This document shows, in pieces, positions 1-6,606 of a stretch of DNA of 19,783 nucleotides. The notes under the pieces are model-generated. The model was not told the origin of the DNA and made no database searches. It saw nothing but the letters and a program-made list of their open reading frames with translations. Source of the DNA: Acidobacteriaceae bacterium (GTDB taxonomy: Bacteria > Acidobacteriota > Terriglobia > Terriglobales > Acidobacteriaceae); assembly GCA_003156235.1 (NCBI GenBank), contig PMGP01000143.1:33236-53018 (forward strand), written 5' to 3'. The position numbers were made by a program, and so were the translations under genes. Each line of letters starts with the position of its first letter. The first letter of the stretch is position 1.

Positions 1-509
1 GTTCCGTCTTCGACCTTGGCGGCGATGGCCTGGAAGATATCCTTCACGTGCGGCCACGCTGCCGGATTGCCGCCCGGCATAATCGAAGGGCCAAAGCGCG
101 CGCCCTCTTCGCCGCCGGAAACGCCTGTGCCGATGAACAAAATGCCTTTTGCGGCCAGGTCTTTGGTCCGGCGGTTGGAATCGGTAAACAGCGAGTTCCC
201 GCCGTCAATAATAATGTCGCCCTTTTCAAGATAGGGCAGCACATGCTCAATCGTCTGGTCTACGCTATCGCCGGCTTTGACCATCAGCATCACGCGGCGC
301 GGCCGCTTCAGCAGTTTCGCGAACTCTTCCAACGAATGCGCGCCCACCACCTGCGTTCCGTTGGCTTCGTTTGCGATGAAGTCATCCACCTTCGATACAG
401 TGCGGTTAAAAACGGCCACTTTGAAGCCGTGGTCGTTCATGTTGAGGACAAGATTTTGTCCCATCACAGCGAGGCCGATCAGGCCAATATCACACATTCC
501 TTCCGACAT
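1..509 (-). CDS. gnd: 6-phosphogluconate dehydrogenase, decarboxylating (N-terminal part)
   Basis: Gnd oxidises 6-phosphogluconate to ribulose 5-phosphate, CO2 and NADPH in the cytosolic oxidative pentose phosphate pathway. The visible N-terminal ~169 residues are the NADP-binding Rossmann domain. They begin MSEGMCDIGLIGLAVMGQNL, with the glycine-rich GLAVMGQN motif and the downstream NRT that binds the cofactor phosphate. The family substrate-binding GTGVSGGEEGAR motif follows at about residues 128-139. The frame is open to the window edge, so the C-terminal two thirds lie outside. The ATG at 509 is preceded by GGGAG at 5-nt spacing; an internal ATG four codons later lacks this. The sugar kinase upstream on the same strand suggests a sugar-acid or pentose phosphate unit, but a 105-bp gap holding a dispersed repeat lies between them. 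Identification is confident. Confidence 0.95.
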   Translation of the reverse strand, partial: MSEGMCDIGLIGLAVMGQNLVLNMNDHGFKVAVFNRTVSKVDDFIANEANGTQVVGAHSLEEFAKLLKRPRRVMLMVKAGDSVDQTIEHVLPYLEKGDIIIDGGNSLFTDSNRRTKDLAAKGILFIGTGVSGGEEGARFGPSIMPGGNPAAWPHVKDIFQAIAAKVEDG

Positions 510-540
510 ACAATCTCCCAATTTTCCTTAATTGTTGTTA

Positions 541-597
541 GTCCCCCACCGGCGTTACCGACCTGCGGTGCATGAAACTGTAGCGCCGGCCTCCGGG
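541..597 (-). repeat. Dispersed ~57-bp repeat, copy 1
   Basis: Read on the minus strand, this stretch matches 5201-5256 on the plus strand with only a few substitutions and a one-base difference in a G run. The ends carry CCGGCG and CGCCGG, so each copy can fold back on itself. It sits between the stop of the sugar kinase (615) and the start of gnd (509), so any kinase-gnd transcript would contain it. No open reading frame is visible in it. It looks like a small non-autonomous palindromic element. Confidence 0.8.
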
Positions 598-614
598 CCC
601 ACGCTTGTTTTTTC

Positions 615-1697
615 CTAGCGCTGAATGCGCGCCGAGCCGCCTTTGGCAAAGGCTCGCACCTGATCCACAGTCGCCATGGTCGTGTCACCAGGGAAGGTAG
701 TCAGCAGCGCGCCATGCGCCCATCCCAGCTTGACGGCCTCTTCCGGCGGCTCGCCGGTCAGCAGCCCATAAATAAATCCAGCCGCATACCCGTCGCCGCC
801 TCCCACCCGGTCCACAACATCCAGCTCGGCCGTCGGAGCGGTATAGGTCTTGCCGTCAATCCACGCAACCGCGCTCCAGCTATGATGGTTGGTCGAATGA
901 ACCTCGCGCAGCGTCGTGGCCACAACCTTTACATGCGGATGCTTCTTCACCACGTTGTCTATCATGCCGAAAAACACGCTGGGGTCGAGCTTCGATTTTG
1001 CCGCCACCTCCGGCCCAGGAATGCCCAGCCCTTTTTGCAGGTCCTCTTCGTTGCCTACCAGCACGTCCACATTCTCGACGATCTTGCCAATGGTCTCCAC
1101 CGCCTTCTCCGCGCCGCCGTGGATATTCCACAGCTTCTCGCGGAAGTTCAAATCAAACGAAGTGATTGCCCCCGCCGCCTTGGCTTCCTTCATCATCTCC
1201 GCGGCCAGCGGCGCCGTGGTCGGCGACAGAGCCGCAAATATTCCGCCGCAATGCACCCATTTGACTCCCTTGGCAAAAATCGCCTTCCAGTCAAAATCTC
1301 CCGGCTTCAGTAGCCCCGCCGCCTCGTTGCAGCGATTGTAGAAAACTACCGGAGGACGCACGCCATGCCCCTGGTCGCTATAAACAGTAGCCATATTCGG
1401 CCCGTTCACCCCGTTGTGCTTGAAGTGTTTGTAGAACGGCTTTACGCCCATGGCGCGCACCCGCTCCGCGATCAGATCGCCGATCGGATAATCCGACATC
1501 GCCGAAGCGATTGCCGTCCTCATGCCAAAACAATCCGAAAGGTTGGCCGCCACATTGAACTCGCCGCCGCTGACGTGAATCTTGCATTCGGTTGCCTTGC
1601 GGAAGGGTATGATCCCCGGATCGAGCCGGTGCACCAGCGCGCCCAGTGAAAGAAAATCCAACTCCGCATCCTTGCGGATATTCAATCCATGACTCAT
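615..1697 (-). CDS. PfkB-family sugar kinase, probably 2-keto-3-deoxygluconate kinase-like
   Basis: This is a 360-residue ribokinase/PfkB-fold cytosolic kinase that phosphorylates a sugar or sugar acid with ATP. The N-terminal substrate motif SGGEFNVAANL lies at about residues 43-53. The C-terminal anion-hole and catalytic motif DRVGGGDGYAAG lies at about 296-307, with the expected base Asp near 302. The DRVGGGD form and overall sequence resemble KDG kinases, and the adjacent gnd fits a sugar-acid (Entner-Doudoroff/pentose phosphate) role. The substrate is nevertheless an inference; fructokinase or another PfkB specificity is possible. The ATG at 1697 was chosen because AGGAG lies 10 nt upstream. 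A TTG eight codons earlier would overlap that ribosome-binding site. A 20-bp palindrome and a truncated GntR gene lie upstream and may mark the original regulation. Confidence 0.88.
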   Translation of the reverse strand: MSHGLNIRKDAELDFLSLGALVHRLDPGIIPFRKATECKIHVSGGEFNVAANLSDCFGMRTAIASAMSDYPIGDLIAERVRAMGVKPFYKHFKHNGVNGPNMATVYSDQGHGVRPPVVFYNRCNEAAGLLKPGDFDWKAIFAKGVKWVHCGGIFAALSPTTAPLAAEMMKEAKAAGAITSFDLNFREKLWNIHGGAEKAVETIGKIVENVDVLVGNEEDLQKGLGIPGPEVAAKSKLDPSVFFGMIDNVVKKHPHVKVVATTLREVHSTNHHSWSAVAWIDGKTYTAPTAELDVVDRVGGGDGYAAGFIYGLLTGEPPEEAVKLGWAHGALLTTFPGDTTMATVDQVRAFAKGGSARIQR

Positions 1698-1912
1698 TGG
1701 CCTTTTACTCCTGTTCCTCAAATAAAAATGCAGAAAATCTGCAATGGGTTGACCGGCATACCGCCAGTTTCAGTTTAGTCCAGCGCCATGAATGAACAGC
1801 CGCAGGCACTGATACGAGGTCTGACCACAAGCATACATGAACACCGCAATTGTTGCCAAATTACGAGAAGAAATATCTCCAAACGCGGCCTCCAATGTTA
1901 GTCTAATCGTAT

Positions 1913-1932
1913 TCATATTACCCGTAATATGA
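1913..1932. promoter_or_regulatory. 20-bp palindrome, candidate GntR-type operator
   Basis: TCATATTACCCGTAATATGA is an inverted repeat with perfect 9-bp arms around a CC centre. It lies 17 bp before the start of the truncated GntR gene and 216 bp upstream of the divergent sugar kinase. That is where an autoregulatory GntR/FadR site would be expected. Binding is inferred from position and symmetry only. Confidence 0.5.
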
Positions 1933-1948
1933 TTGAAATCTTGCCCTT

Positions 1949-2131
1949 ATGGCCGATCTGAAGCAGGATGCTCCCGATACCGACCGGACCAGGCAAGTGG
2001 TCAACCACATCCGAGCCCCGCTGGAGAAAGGCGCATTGCACACCGGCGACAGAATTCCTCCTGAGCGCGAGCTGGCGCGTACGCTCAAGATCAACCGAGC
2101 CAGCCTGCGCGCCGGTGGTGGGCCAGTTTGA
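1949..2131 (+). pseudogene. Truncated GntR-family regulator (winged-helix N-terminus only)
   Basis: The 60-codon frame encodes a recognisable GntR/FadR DNA-binding N-terminus. It has RQVVNHIRAPLEKGALHTGD, then RIPPERELARTLKINRASLRAG, which is the helix-turn-helix and the start of recognition helix 3. Full-length GntR/FadR regulators have about 220-240 residues with a C-terminal ligand-binding domain. Here homology stops right after the recognition helix, the frame closes with TGA, and REP-like hairpins begin within a few bases. No other frame continues the protein. I therefore read it as a remnant, with the effector domain and wing lost by deletion or repeat insertion. The start has no good ribosome-binding site. 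It is divergent from the sugar kinase, its likely former target. Expression as a short DNA-binding peptide cannot be excluded. Confidence 0.7.
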
Positions 2132-2134
2132 AGG

Positions 2135-2190
2135 GTACGGACTTCAGCCCGTACATTAGCCGAGCAATATCAACTGGGCTTTAGCCCTTG
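2135..2190. repeat. Paired REP-like hairpins
   Basis: Two small palindromes stand side by side. GTACGG (2135) pairs with CCGTAC (2149), and GGGCT (2176) pairs with AGCCC (2183). The cores (CTTCAG, GGCTTTAGCC) match the GGCTAAAGCC/GGCTGAAGCC cores seen near 5890-5936, 10875-10931 and 18538-18592. The pair begins just after the broken end of the GntR remnant. Confidence 0.7.
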
Positions 2191-2308
2191 AAGGAACGAA
2201 GATTCAATCTGACCTGCTGCACGCCCTCGCCGTTCCGTGACAATGCCGCCTCTCTCGCGCTACCCTTATCTGTACGCACCCGGCACAGCCAAGGAGCAGT
2301 TCAAACCC

Positions 2309-3250
2309 ATGCCTATCCAACCCACCTCCAAAATATGGCACAACGGCAGCCTCATTCCCTGGGAACAAGCCAACATTCATGTCATGAGCCATGTGATTCA
2401 CTACGGCTCCAGCGTCTTTGAAGGGATTCGATGTTACGGTCTTCCCCAGGGCTCGGCCGTCTTCCGCCTCCCGGAGCACATGCAGCGGCTGCTGGACTCG
2501 GCGAAGATCTATCGCATGGAGGTTCCCTACACCCTCGACGAACTCTGCGCCGCCGTTGTCAACGTAATTGAGGCGAATGGCGTGGCGCCCTGCTACATCC
2601 GCCCCATCGTCCTCCGTGGTTACGGCGAAATCGGCGTCAGCCCCAAGGGCACGCCCATCGAGGTCTATATCGCCAACTTCCCCTGGGGCAAGTACATGGC
2701 TGGACATGGCGGCGCCGACGTGTGCATCTCCAGTTGGAATCGCCTCGCGCCCAATACCATGCCCGCCCTCGCCAAGGCTGGCGCCAACTATATGAATTCT
2801 CAGCTCATCCGCATGGAAGCCGAGATCAACGGCTACCAGGAGGGCATCGGCCTCGACGTCAACGGCCTGGTCAGCGAGGGTTCCGGCGAGAACGTCTTCG
2901 TTGTCCGCAACGGCGTTCTCTATACCCCGCAGCTCGGCAACTCAGCTCTCTCCGGCATCACCCGTGACAGCGCCATCGCCATCGCCCGCCACCTGGGTTA
3001 TACCGTCATCGAGCAGCCCATTCCCCGCGAGATGCTCTACATCGCTGACGAAGTCTTTTTTACCGGCACCGCCGCCGAGGTCTCGCCCATCCGCTCCATC
3101 GACCGCATCCTGGTCGCCGACGGCAATCCCGGCGAAATCACCAAAAAAATCGCCGACGAATTCTTCGGCATCGCCAACGGACTCAAACCCGACCGCTTCG
3201 GCTGGCTTACTCCGGTCAAGGTAAACGCCGCCAAACCGGTCAGCGCATAA
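2309..3250 (+). CDS. ilvE: Branched-chain amino acid aminotransferase
   Basis: IlvE transfers the amino group between glutamate and the branched-chain 2-oxo acids, in the last step of Val/Leu/Ile synthesis and the first of their degradation. It is a cytosolic class IV (fold-type IV) PLP enzyme. From this start it has 313 residues, the usual length (about 305-310). Lys156 in MPALAKAGANYMNS is the expected Schiff-base lysine. The class IV signature is present as DVNGLVSEGSGENVF, followed by the C-terminal EVFFTGTAAEVSPI cofactor-phosphate motif. The ATG at 2309 was chosen because homology begins there (IWHNGSLIPWEQA) and AGGAG lies 12 nt upstream. The open frame extends to 2237, but those 24 residues look like translated leader. 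A hairpin with a T run follows at 3279-3307, so it is probably transcribed alone. Identification is confident. Confidence 0.95.
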   Translation: MPIQPTSKIWHNGSLIPWEQANIHVMSHVIHYGSSVFEGIRCYGLPQGSAVFRLPEHMQRLLDSAKIYRMEVPYTLDELCAAVVNVIEANGVAPCYIRPIVLRGYGEIGVSPKGTPIEVYIANFPWGKYMAGHGGADVCISSWNRLAPNTMPALAKAGANYMNSQLIRMEAEINGYQEGIGLDVNGLVSEGSGENVFVVRNGVLYTPQLGNSALSGITRDSAIAIARHLGYTVIEQPIPREMLYIADEVFFTGTAAEVSPIRSIDRILVADGNPGEITKKIADEFFGIANGLKPDRFGWLTPVKVNAAKPVSA

Positions 3251-3278
3251 ACATTTCGCAACCATGTGACCCCAGGGC

Positions 3279-3307
3279 GGCTGCCACAAGGCAGCCCTCG
3301 GGTTTTT
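3279..3307 (+). terminator. Probable intrinsic terminator after ilvE
   Basis: GGCTGCC (3279-3285) and GGCAGCC (3290-3296) form a 7-bp stem with an ACAA loop. TTTTT follows at 3303-3307 after a six-base CTCGGG spacer. The spacer makes it weaker than a classical terminator, but its place 29 bp after the ilvE stop fits. Confidence 0.6.
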
Positions 3308-3405
3308 GCCTTCGGCTCAGCCCACAATCCCGGCTAGTATCATGAACCTGTGGTCCCCTCTGACAACTGACCACTGACAACTGTCTTAAAGGAAAATATC
3401 CGCGC

Positions 3406-4332
3406 GTGAAACCTGACATGAAAGTGTCGCTGGCCGGCCTGGAACTGGCCAACCCCATCATCGCCGCCAGCGGCACATTTGGCTACGGCATCGAGTTTGA
3501 AGAAATCCTCTCCCTGGAGAGCATCGGCGGATTCGTCACCAAGGGCATCTCGCTCGAGCCCATCGCCGGCAACGCCGCGCCGCGCCTCATCCAGACCGCC
3601 TCCGGCATGTTGAACGCCATCGGCCTGCAGAACGTCGGCGTCGAGGAGTTCATCGCCCGCAAGCTCCCGCCCCTTCGCCGCTACCCTCGCGCGAACGTCA
3701 TCGTCAACGTCTTCGGCTACACGGTGGGCGAGTACATCGCGGTCATCGAGCGCCTCAACCAGGCCGAAGGCATTGCCGCTTACGAGCTGAACGTCTCCTG
3801 CCCCAACGTCCACGCCGGCGGCATGGCCTTCGGAGCCGAACCCGCTGAGTTGGAATACCTGGTGAGCCGCGCCAGCAACGCCTCCACCCGCCCGCTCATC
3901 GTCAAGCTCTCGCCCAACGTGACCTCCATCGCCCACATGGCCCGCATCGCCGCCCGCGCCGGCGCTAACGCCCTCAGCGTCTCCAATACATTTCTCGCCA
4001 TGGCCATCGACGCCGAGACCCGCAAGCCCCGCCTGGCCAACATCACCGGCGGCCTCTCCGGACCGGCCATCAAGCCCATCACCCTGCGCATGGTCTACGA
4101 GACCGCCCAAGCTGTCGACATCCCCATCATCGGCATGGGCGGCATCATCACCCCTGCAGATGCCGTCGAGTACCTCCTCGCCGGAGCAACCGCCGTCCAG
4201 GTTGGCACAGCCAGCTTCGCCGACCCCTGCGCCGTAGAGCGCCTCGCCAAGGGACTCGAATCCTGGTGCCGCAGCCACGGAGTCGCTCGCGTCTCCAGCC
4301 TCACCAAAGCCCTCGAAATCCCCCGCGACTGA
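3406..4332 (+). CDS. pyrD: Dihydroorotate dehydrogenase, class 1B catalytic subunit
   Basis: PyrD oxidises dihydroorotate to orotate in pyrimidine synthesis. This is a soluble class 1 enzyme with FMN in a TIM barrel. The 308 residues match the class 1B length. The N-terminus KVSLAGLELANPIIAASGTF, the lysine in FVTKGISLEP, and the catalytic Cys132 in ELNVSCPNVHAGG support this; class 2 enzymes use Ser there. Later motifs VKLSPNVT and GMGGIITPADAVEYLLAGA bind FMN phosphate. The GTG at 3406 is preferred because AAGGA lies 12 nt upstream; an ATG at 3418 is 24 nt from it. Class 1B enzymes normally work with the PyrK electron-transfer subunit, whose gene is not adjacent here. Two copies of CTGACAACTG lie just upstream of the ribosome-binding site. 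Confidence 0.94.
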   Translation: MKPDMKVSLAGLELANPIIAASGTFGYGIEFEEILSLESIGGFVTKGISLEPIAGNAAPRLIQTASGMLNAIGLQNVGVEEFIARKLPPLRRYPRANVIVNVFGYTVGEYIAVIERLNQAEGIAAYELNVSCPNVHAGGMAFGAEPAELEYLVSRASNASTRPLIVKLSPNVTSIAHMARIAARAGANALSVSNTFLAMAIDAETRKPRLANITGGLSGPAIKPITLRMVYETAQAVDIPIIGMGGIITPADAVEYLLAGATAVQVGTASFADPCAVERLAKGLESWCRSHGVARVSSLTKALEIPRD

Positions 4333-4429
4333 GTGCGAAGCCCCTATGATACTCTCCACTATTCGCTTGTCACGCGAGCCTCCTATGCTCTGATTCTACT
4401 GCTGTTATACTTGCATCATGATTTCGTTC

Positions 4430-4466
4430 TTGACTTGCCACTTTATATTAGCTAATCTATCTTAGC
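4430..4466 (+). promoter_or_regulatory. Promoter and candidate operator of the Phd/VapC module
   Basis: A -35 TTGACT (4430-4435) and a -10 TAATCT (4453-4458) are spaced by exactly 17 bp. Overlapping and following the -10 are the palindrome TTAGCTAA (4448-4455) and the inverted repeat GCTAA (4451)/TTAGC (4462). That is the typical place for an autorepressing antitoxin to bind. Operator function is inferred. Confidence 0.6.
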
Positions 4467-4477
4467 AGGTACAGAAT

Positions 4478-4726
4478 ATGCACAGCGCCACGATCTTCGA
4501 AGCCAAGACTAACCTTTCTGAGTTGCTACGCCGCGCGCAGCTTGGGGAGGAGGTGCAGATTACCTCTGGCCGCGAGCGCAAGCCGGTCGCTCGCCTGGTG
4601 GCTATCAATCCGACTCCGGAGAGCCGACGCATCGGCTTCATGAAGGGGGAAGGCAGCGTTGGACCAGAGTTCTTCGATCCGCTGCCCGAAGATGAACTGC
4701 GCCTGTGGAATGGTGAGGGCGAGTGA
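4478..4726 (+). CDS. Antitoxin of the Phd/YefM family (VapB-type partner)
   Basis: This 82-residue protein begins MHSATIFEAKTNLSELLRRAQLGEEVQITSGRERKPVARLVAI. That is the complete Phd/YefM fold: the conserved EAKTNLSELL helix, then the strand ending in a PVARL motif. The acidic C-terminal tail (FFDPLPEDELRLWNGEGE) is the part expected to wrap around and block the PIN toxin. It should bind its own promoter as a dimer and neutralise the toxin encoded immediately downstream. Its TGA overlaps the toxin's GTG (GTGA), implying translational coupling. The ATG at 4478 has only a weak ribosome-binding site (AGG about 8 nt upstream). Family assignment is confident; exact naming as VapB or Phd is a matter of convention. 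Confidence 0.9.
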   Translation: MHSATIFEAKTNLSELLRRAQLGEEVQITSGRERKPVARLVAINPTPESRRIGFMKGEGSVGPEFFDPLPEDELRLWNGEGE

Positions 4727-5109
4727 GGCTCCTGCTCGATACGCACACACTTTTGTGGACCGCGTTCGACGAGGAGTTGCTCTCGCCCCGTGCGCGGCAT
4801 TTGATACAGACCCGCGGAAGCGAGGTCTTCGTATCCGCTGCCTCTGCATGGGAAATTACGACCAAGTATCGACTAGGCAAGCTCAACTTCGCTCGTGCCC
4901 TGGCAGAGAATTTCATTCCGAGGGTGACCGCCGTAGGTTATCGCCTTCTTCCTATTTCCGTGGAACACGCTGTGCGAGCCGGCCTTCTGCCTGGAGAGCA
5001 CAAAGACCCCTTCGACCGGATGCTGGCCGCACAGGCGATTCATGAAGATATGCCGCTGCTCAGCAATGATCCTCAGCTTGACGTCTTCGGCGTGCGGCGG
5101 GAGTGGTGA
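4723..5109 (+). CDS. vapC: PIN-domain toxin, VapC family
   Basis: The 128-residue PIN-domain ribonuclease starts MRLLLDTHTLLW, with the first metal-binding Asp at residue 6. It continues with the conserved Glu in SAASAWEITTKYRLGKL, and further acidic residues in HKDPFDRMLAAQA and LLSNDPQLDVFG. These make up the full Mg2+-dependent acidic active site, so the enzyme appears intact. VapC toxins cleave specific RNAs, often initiator tRNA or 23S rRNA, and stop translation. The target of this one cannot be told from sequence. It starts with GTG inside the antitoxin stop and is expressed from the same promoter. The pair is a complete type II toxin-antitoxin module between pyrD and a gene-poor repeat region. 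Confidence 0.92.
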   Translation: MRLLLDTHTLLWTAFDEELLSPRARHLIQTRGSEVFVSAASAWEITTKYRLGKLNFARALAENFIPRVTAVGYRLLPISVEHAVRAGLLPGEHKDPFDRMLAAQAIHEDMPLLSNDPQLDVFGVRREW

Positions 5110-5200
5110 AGGCCAGCCACTGAGGGCAGGCCGCAGAGTTGGGCTGCTCAGGATGGCCGTTTTGTGGTGGTGAAATGCACTACAAAGAAACAAACGTGGA

Positions 5201-5256
5201 CCGGGAGGCCGGCGCTACAGTTTCATGCACCGCGGGTCGGCAACGCCGGTGGGGAC
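5201..5256 (+). repeat. Dispersed ~57-bp repeat, copy 2
   Basis: This copy lies in the opposite orientation to 541-597. The GCGCTACAGTTTCATGCACC core is identical in both copies and they differ at only a few other positions. CCGGCG near the left end and CGCCGG near the right can pair. It lies about 90 bp after vapC, before the terminator of the candidate minus-strand RNA. A protein frame crossing it (5139-5336) has no family resemblance and is not called. Confidence 0.8.
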
Positions 5257-5278
5257 TTGGAAGAGAGATGAAACAGGC

Positions 5279-5317
5279 AAAAAAACGCCTCCGAAAGATG
5301 GCGTCACCTCGGAGGCG
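5279..5317 (-). terminator. Strong intrinsic terminator for minus-strand transcription
   Basis: On the minus strand CGCCTCCGA pairs perfectly with TCGGAGGCG (9 bp, 14-nt loop) and is followed directly by seven T. In the plus direction the tract after the stem is only CTTGTTTGT. The structure therefore terminates minus-strand RNA, although no minus-strand protein gene precedes it. Confidence 0.8.
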
Positions 5318-5545
5318 CTTGTTTGTCACAAGATAATCGGGGACCAGTAGCCGGCACTGGAGGTCGGTAGCACACGGCTACTGGTGATCCCTGCACAAAC
5401 GAAGCAAGCTGCGGCTTCCCCTTTCCACGGCTACTCCGTGTCGCCCGGCTCAAAGAGGCTTTCGTACACGCCTCCGAACCATGTTGACAACTGAGTGTCT
5501 CCCATACAGAGGGGACGTTCCGTGACGGCCATCACACACGCGTGT
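5279..5545 (-). ncRNA. Candidate structured noncoding RNA of unknown family
   Basis: A minus-strand terminator at 5279-5317 has no protein gene upstream of it for more than 600 bp. The intervening sequence is rich in stems, read 5' to 3' on the minus strand. GAGGC/GCCUC lies near 5477-5456. CACGG/CCGUG encloses AGUAG near 5440-5426. A long hairpin has 11-bp perfect arms, ACCAGTAGCCG (5385-5375) and CGGCTACTGGT (5353-5343), with extra GGGA/UCCC pairing outside. An AT-rich stretch at about 5545-5610 could hold the promoter, but I see only weak -35/-10 matches, so the 5' end is approximate. I tested it by eye against 6S RNA, RNase P RNA, SRP RNA, tmRNA and common riboswitches and could not match any. 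A trans-acting sRNA is the simplest reading. No gene lies downstream to make it a riboswitch. Confidence 0.45.
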
Positions 5546-5846
5546 AACAAATTCATTGATTGCTGTACAAATTTGAACAAATCCTCAAATATGTTTTATT
5601 TTTTGGCCGATTCTATGCATTGACTTACTCAATGCACACCAGAGCGGGAAGCTCTTTCTTCTCAATAGCCGCGAAAGATAGATTGACAAAGTGTTCTTCT
5701 GCTTTGAAAATCGGAGACTCAGTTTTTTCAGGGCAAGTCTTTCCCTGGCAGTTCATGAGAGCAAGAATCGAGCGCAGTCTGCTGCCGGGGCGAGCCAAGG
5801 CGTAGGCTCGAATGTGGGGGCGCAGGCGGGGCCTGTTGCAGGGCCT
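5546..5846. other. Gene-free AT-rich intergenic stretch
   Basis: There is no convincing coding frame on either strand; the short frames lack homology-like composition and ribosome-binding sites. The left part is markedly AT-rich. It contains a perfect 8-bp inverted repeat, TGCATTGA (5616-5623)/TCAATGCA (5629-5636), with a 5-bp spacer. This could be an operator or small hairpin upstream of the minus-strand RNA. The right part becomes GC-rich and runs into the MITE-like element. Confidence 0.5.
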
Positions 5847-5972
5847 AGTACTACAGTTGTATTTGTTCCAGATCACCGCTTTCCGGGCCTAAAGGCCGTT
5901 AGATTTTGGCCTTTTTTCAGGGGGCTGAAACCCCCTGCTTCCTCCGGAAAAACGATCTACAACTGTAGTACT
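5847..5972. mobile_element. 126-bp MITE-like element carrying a REP hairpin pair
   Basis: AGTACTACAGTTGTA (5847-5861) and its exact reverse complement (5958-5972) form 15-bp perfect terminal inverted repeats. Inside are GGCC TAAA GGCC (5886-5897), which can also pair as AAGGCC (5892)/GGCCTT (5908) followed by T6, and AGGGGG CTGAAA CCCCCT (5919-5936). These two stems match the REP-like pairs elsewhere in the window. No coding capacity is present, so movement would need a transposase in trans. No clear target duplication is visible. The right end lies 34 bp before the cvpA start codon. Confidence 0.65.
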
Positions 5973-6006
5973 TGAGGAATTCCGGATCATGTAGAAGGAG
6001 TGGAAG

Positions 6007-6552
6007 ATGACGCTGGTGGATTGGACAATCGTGGTGGTGATGGTGCTGTCCGTGTTTGGAGGGCTGACCCAGGGGTTTTTCCGGTCTGTCTTCTCGCTGG
6101 TCGGCCTGGTGCTGGGTCTGGCGCTGGCGTCATGGAACTATGGCCTTATCGCGGCGCAGGTGTTGCCCATGGTGCGCATAGAGGCGGTGGCCAATGTAAT
6201 CGGGTTTCTGCTGATTGCTCTGGTTGTGATGGGTTTGGCCGGAGTTGCCGGAAAAATTCTAGCCAAGGTCTTTCACCAGTTGGGATTGGGTTGCCTGGAC
6301 AGGCTGGCAGGGGCGGCGTTCGGCTTTTTTCAGGGAGCGCTGCTGGTGACGGTGGTGATTCTGGCGACCCTGGCCTTTTTTCCCAAAGCCCACTGGCTGA
6401 AGGAAGCTCAACTGCCGCGGTACTTTTTCGGGGCCTGTCATTTGAGCACGGATATGAGCCCTGCTGCTCTGTCCGAGCGCATTCGGCTGGCACTCAGGGC
6501 GCTGGAAAAAGAGACGCCGCAGTGGCTGCACCCCGGCAACGGCGGATTATGA
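6007..6552 (+). CDS. cvpA: CvpA family inner-membrane protein
   Basis: This 181-residue protein has about four hydrophobic segments (roughly residues 5-25, 27-48, 58-82 and 98-122) and a soluble C-terminal tail. The N-terminal pattern DWTIVVVMVLSVFGGLTQGFFRSVFSLVGLVLG is typical of CvpA/colicin V production proteins. The DRLAGAAFGFFQGALLV segment is the other conserved region. CvpA-like proteins sit in the inner membrane and have been linked to envelope homeostasis; their biochemical role is not settled. AGAAGGAG lies 6 nt before the ATG, an excellent site. It appears to be the first gene of a unit with a Fis-type regulator and a secretin (gaps of 54 and 17 bp). A MITE-like element sits just upstream, so its promoter must lie within or beyond that element. 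Confidence 0.88.
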   Translation: MTLVDWTIVVVMVLSVFGGLTQGFFRSVFSLVGLVLGLALASWNYGLIAAQVLPMVRIEAVANVIGFLLIALVVMGLAGVAGKILAKVFHQLGLGCLDRLAGAAFGFFQGALLVTVVILATLAFFPKAHWLKEAQLPRYFFGACHLSTDMSPAALSERIRLALRALEKETPQWLHPGNGGL

Positions 6553-6606
6553 TATTCTCCAATGCACAACCCAGCGGAATATGGCAATCTATTAGAGTAA
6601 GCAGAG

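Noticed and set aside
3360..3381. Two CTGACAACTG copies before pyrD as a regulatory site
   Set aside because: Only two copies of a low-complexity motif, without symmetry or promoter context, so no function is claimed.
3340..4359. Long minus-strand open frame (339 codons) opposite pyrD
   Set aside because: It is Gly/Asp/Val-rich, has no family resemblance, and mirrors the codon bias of pyrD, which has full family motifs on the plus strand.
5139..5336. 65-codon plus-strand frame after vapC
   Set aside because: It crosses the dispersed 57-bp repeat and the minus-strand terminator, and its product has no recognisable pattern.
5343..5385. tRNA- or tmRNA-like fold in the GGGGACCAGTAGCC region
   Set aside because: No cloverleaf, anticodon arm, T-loop sequence or CCA-side acceptor can be built. 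The hairpin fits better as part of the minus-strand RNA.
5625..5876. 83-codon minus-strand frame that might explain the minus-strand terminator
   Set aside because: It starts inside the MITE-like element, lacks a ribosome-binding site and family resemblance, and is more than 300 bp from the terminator.
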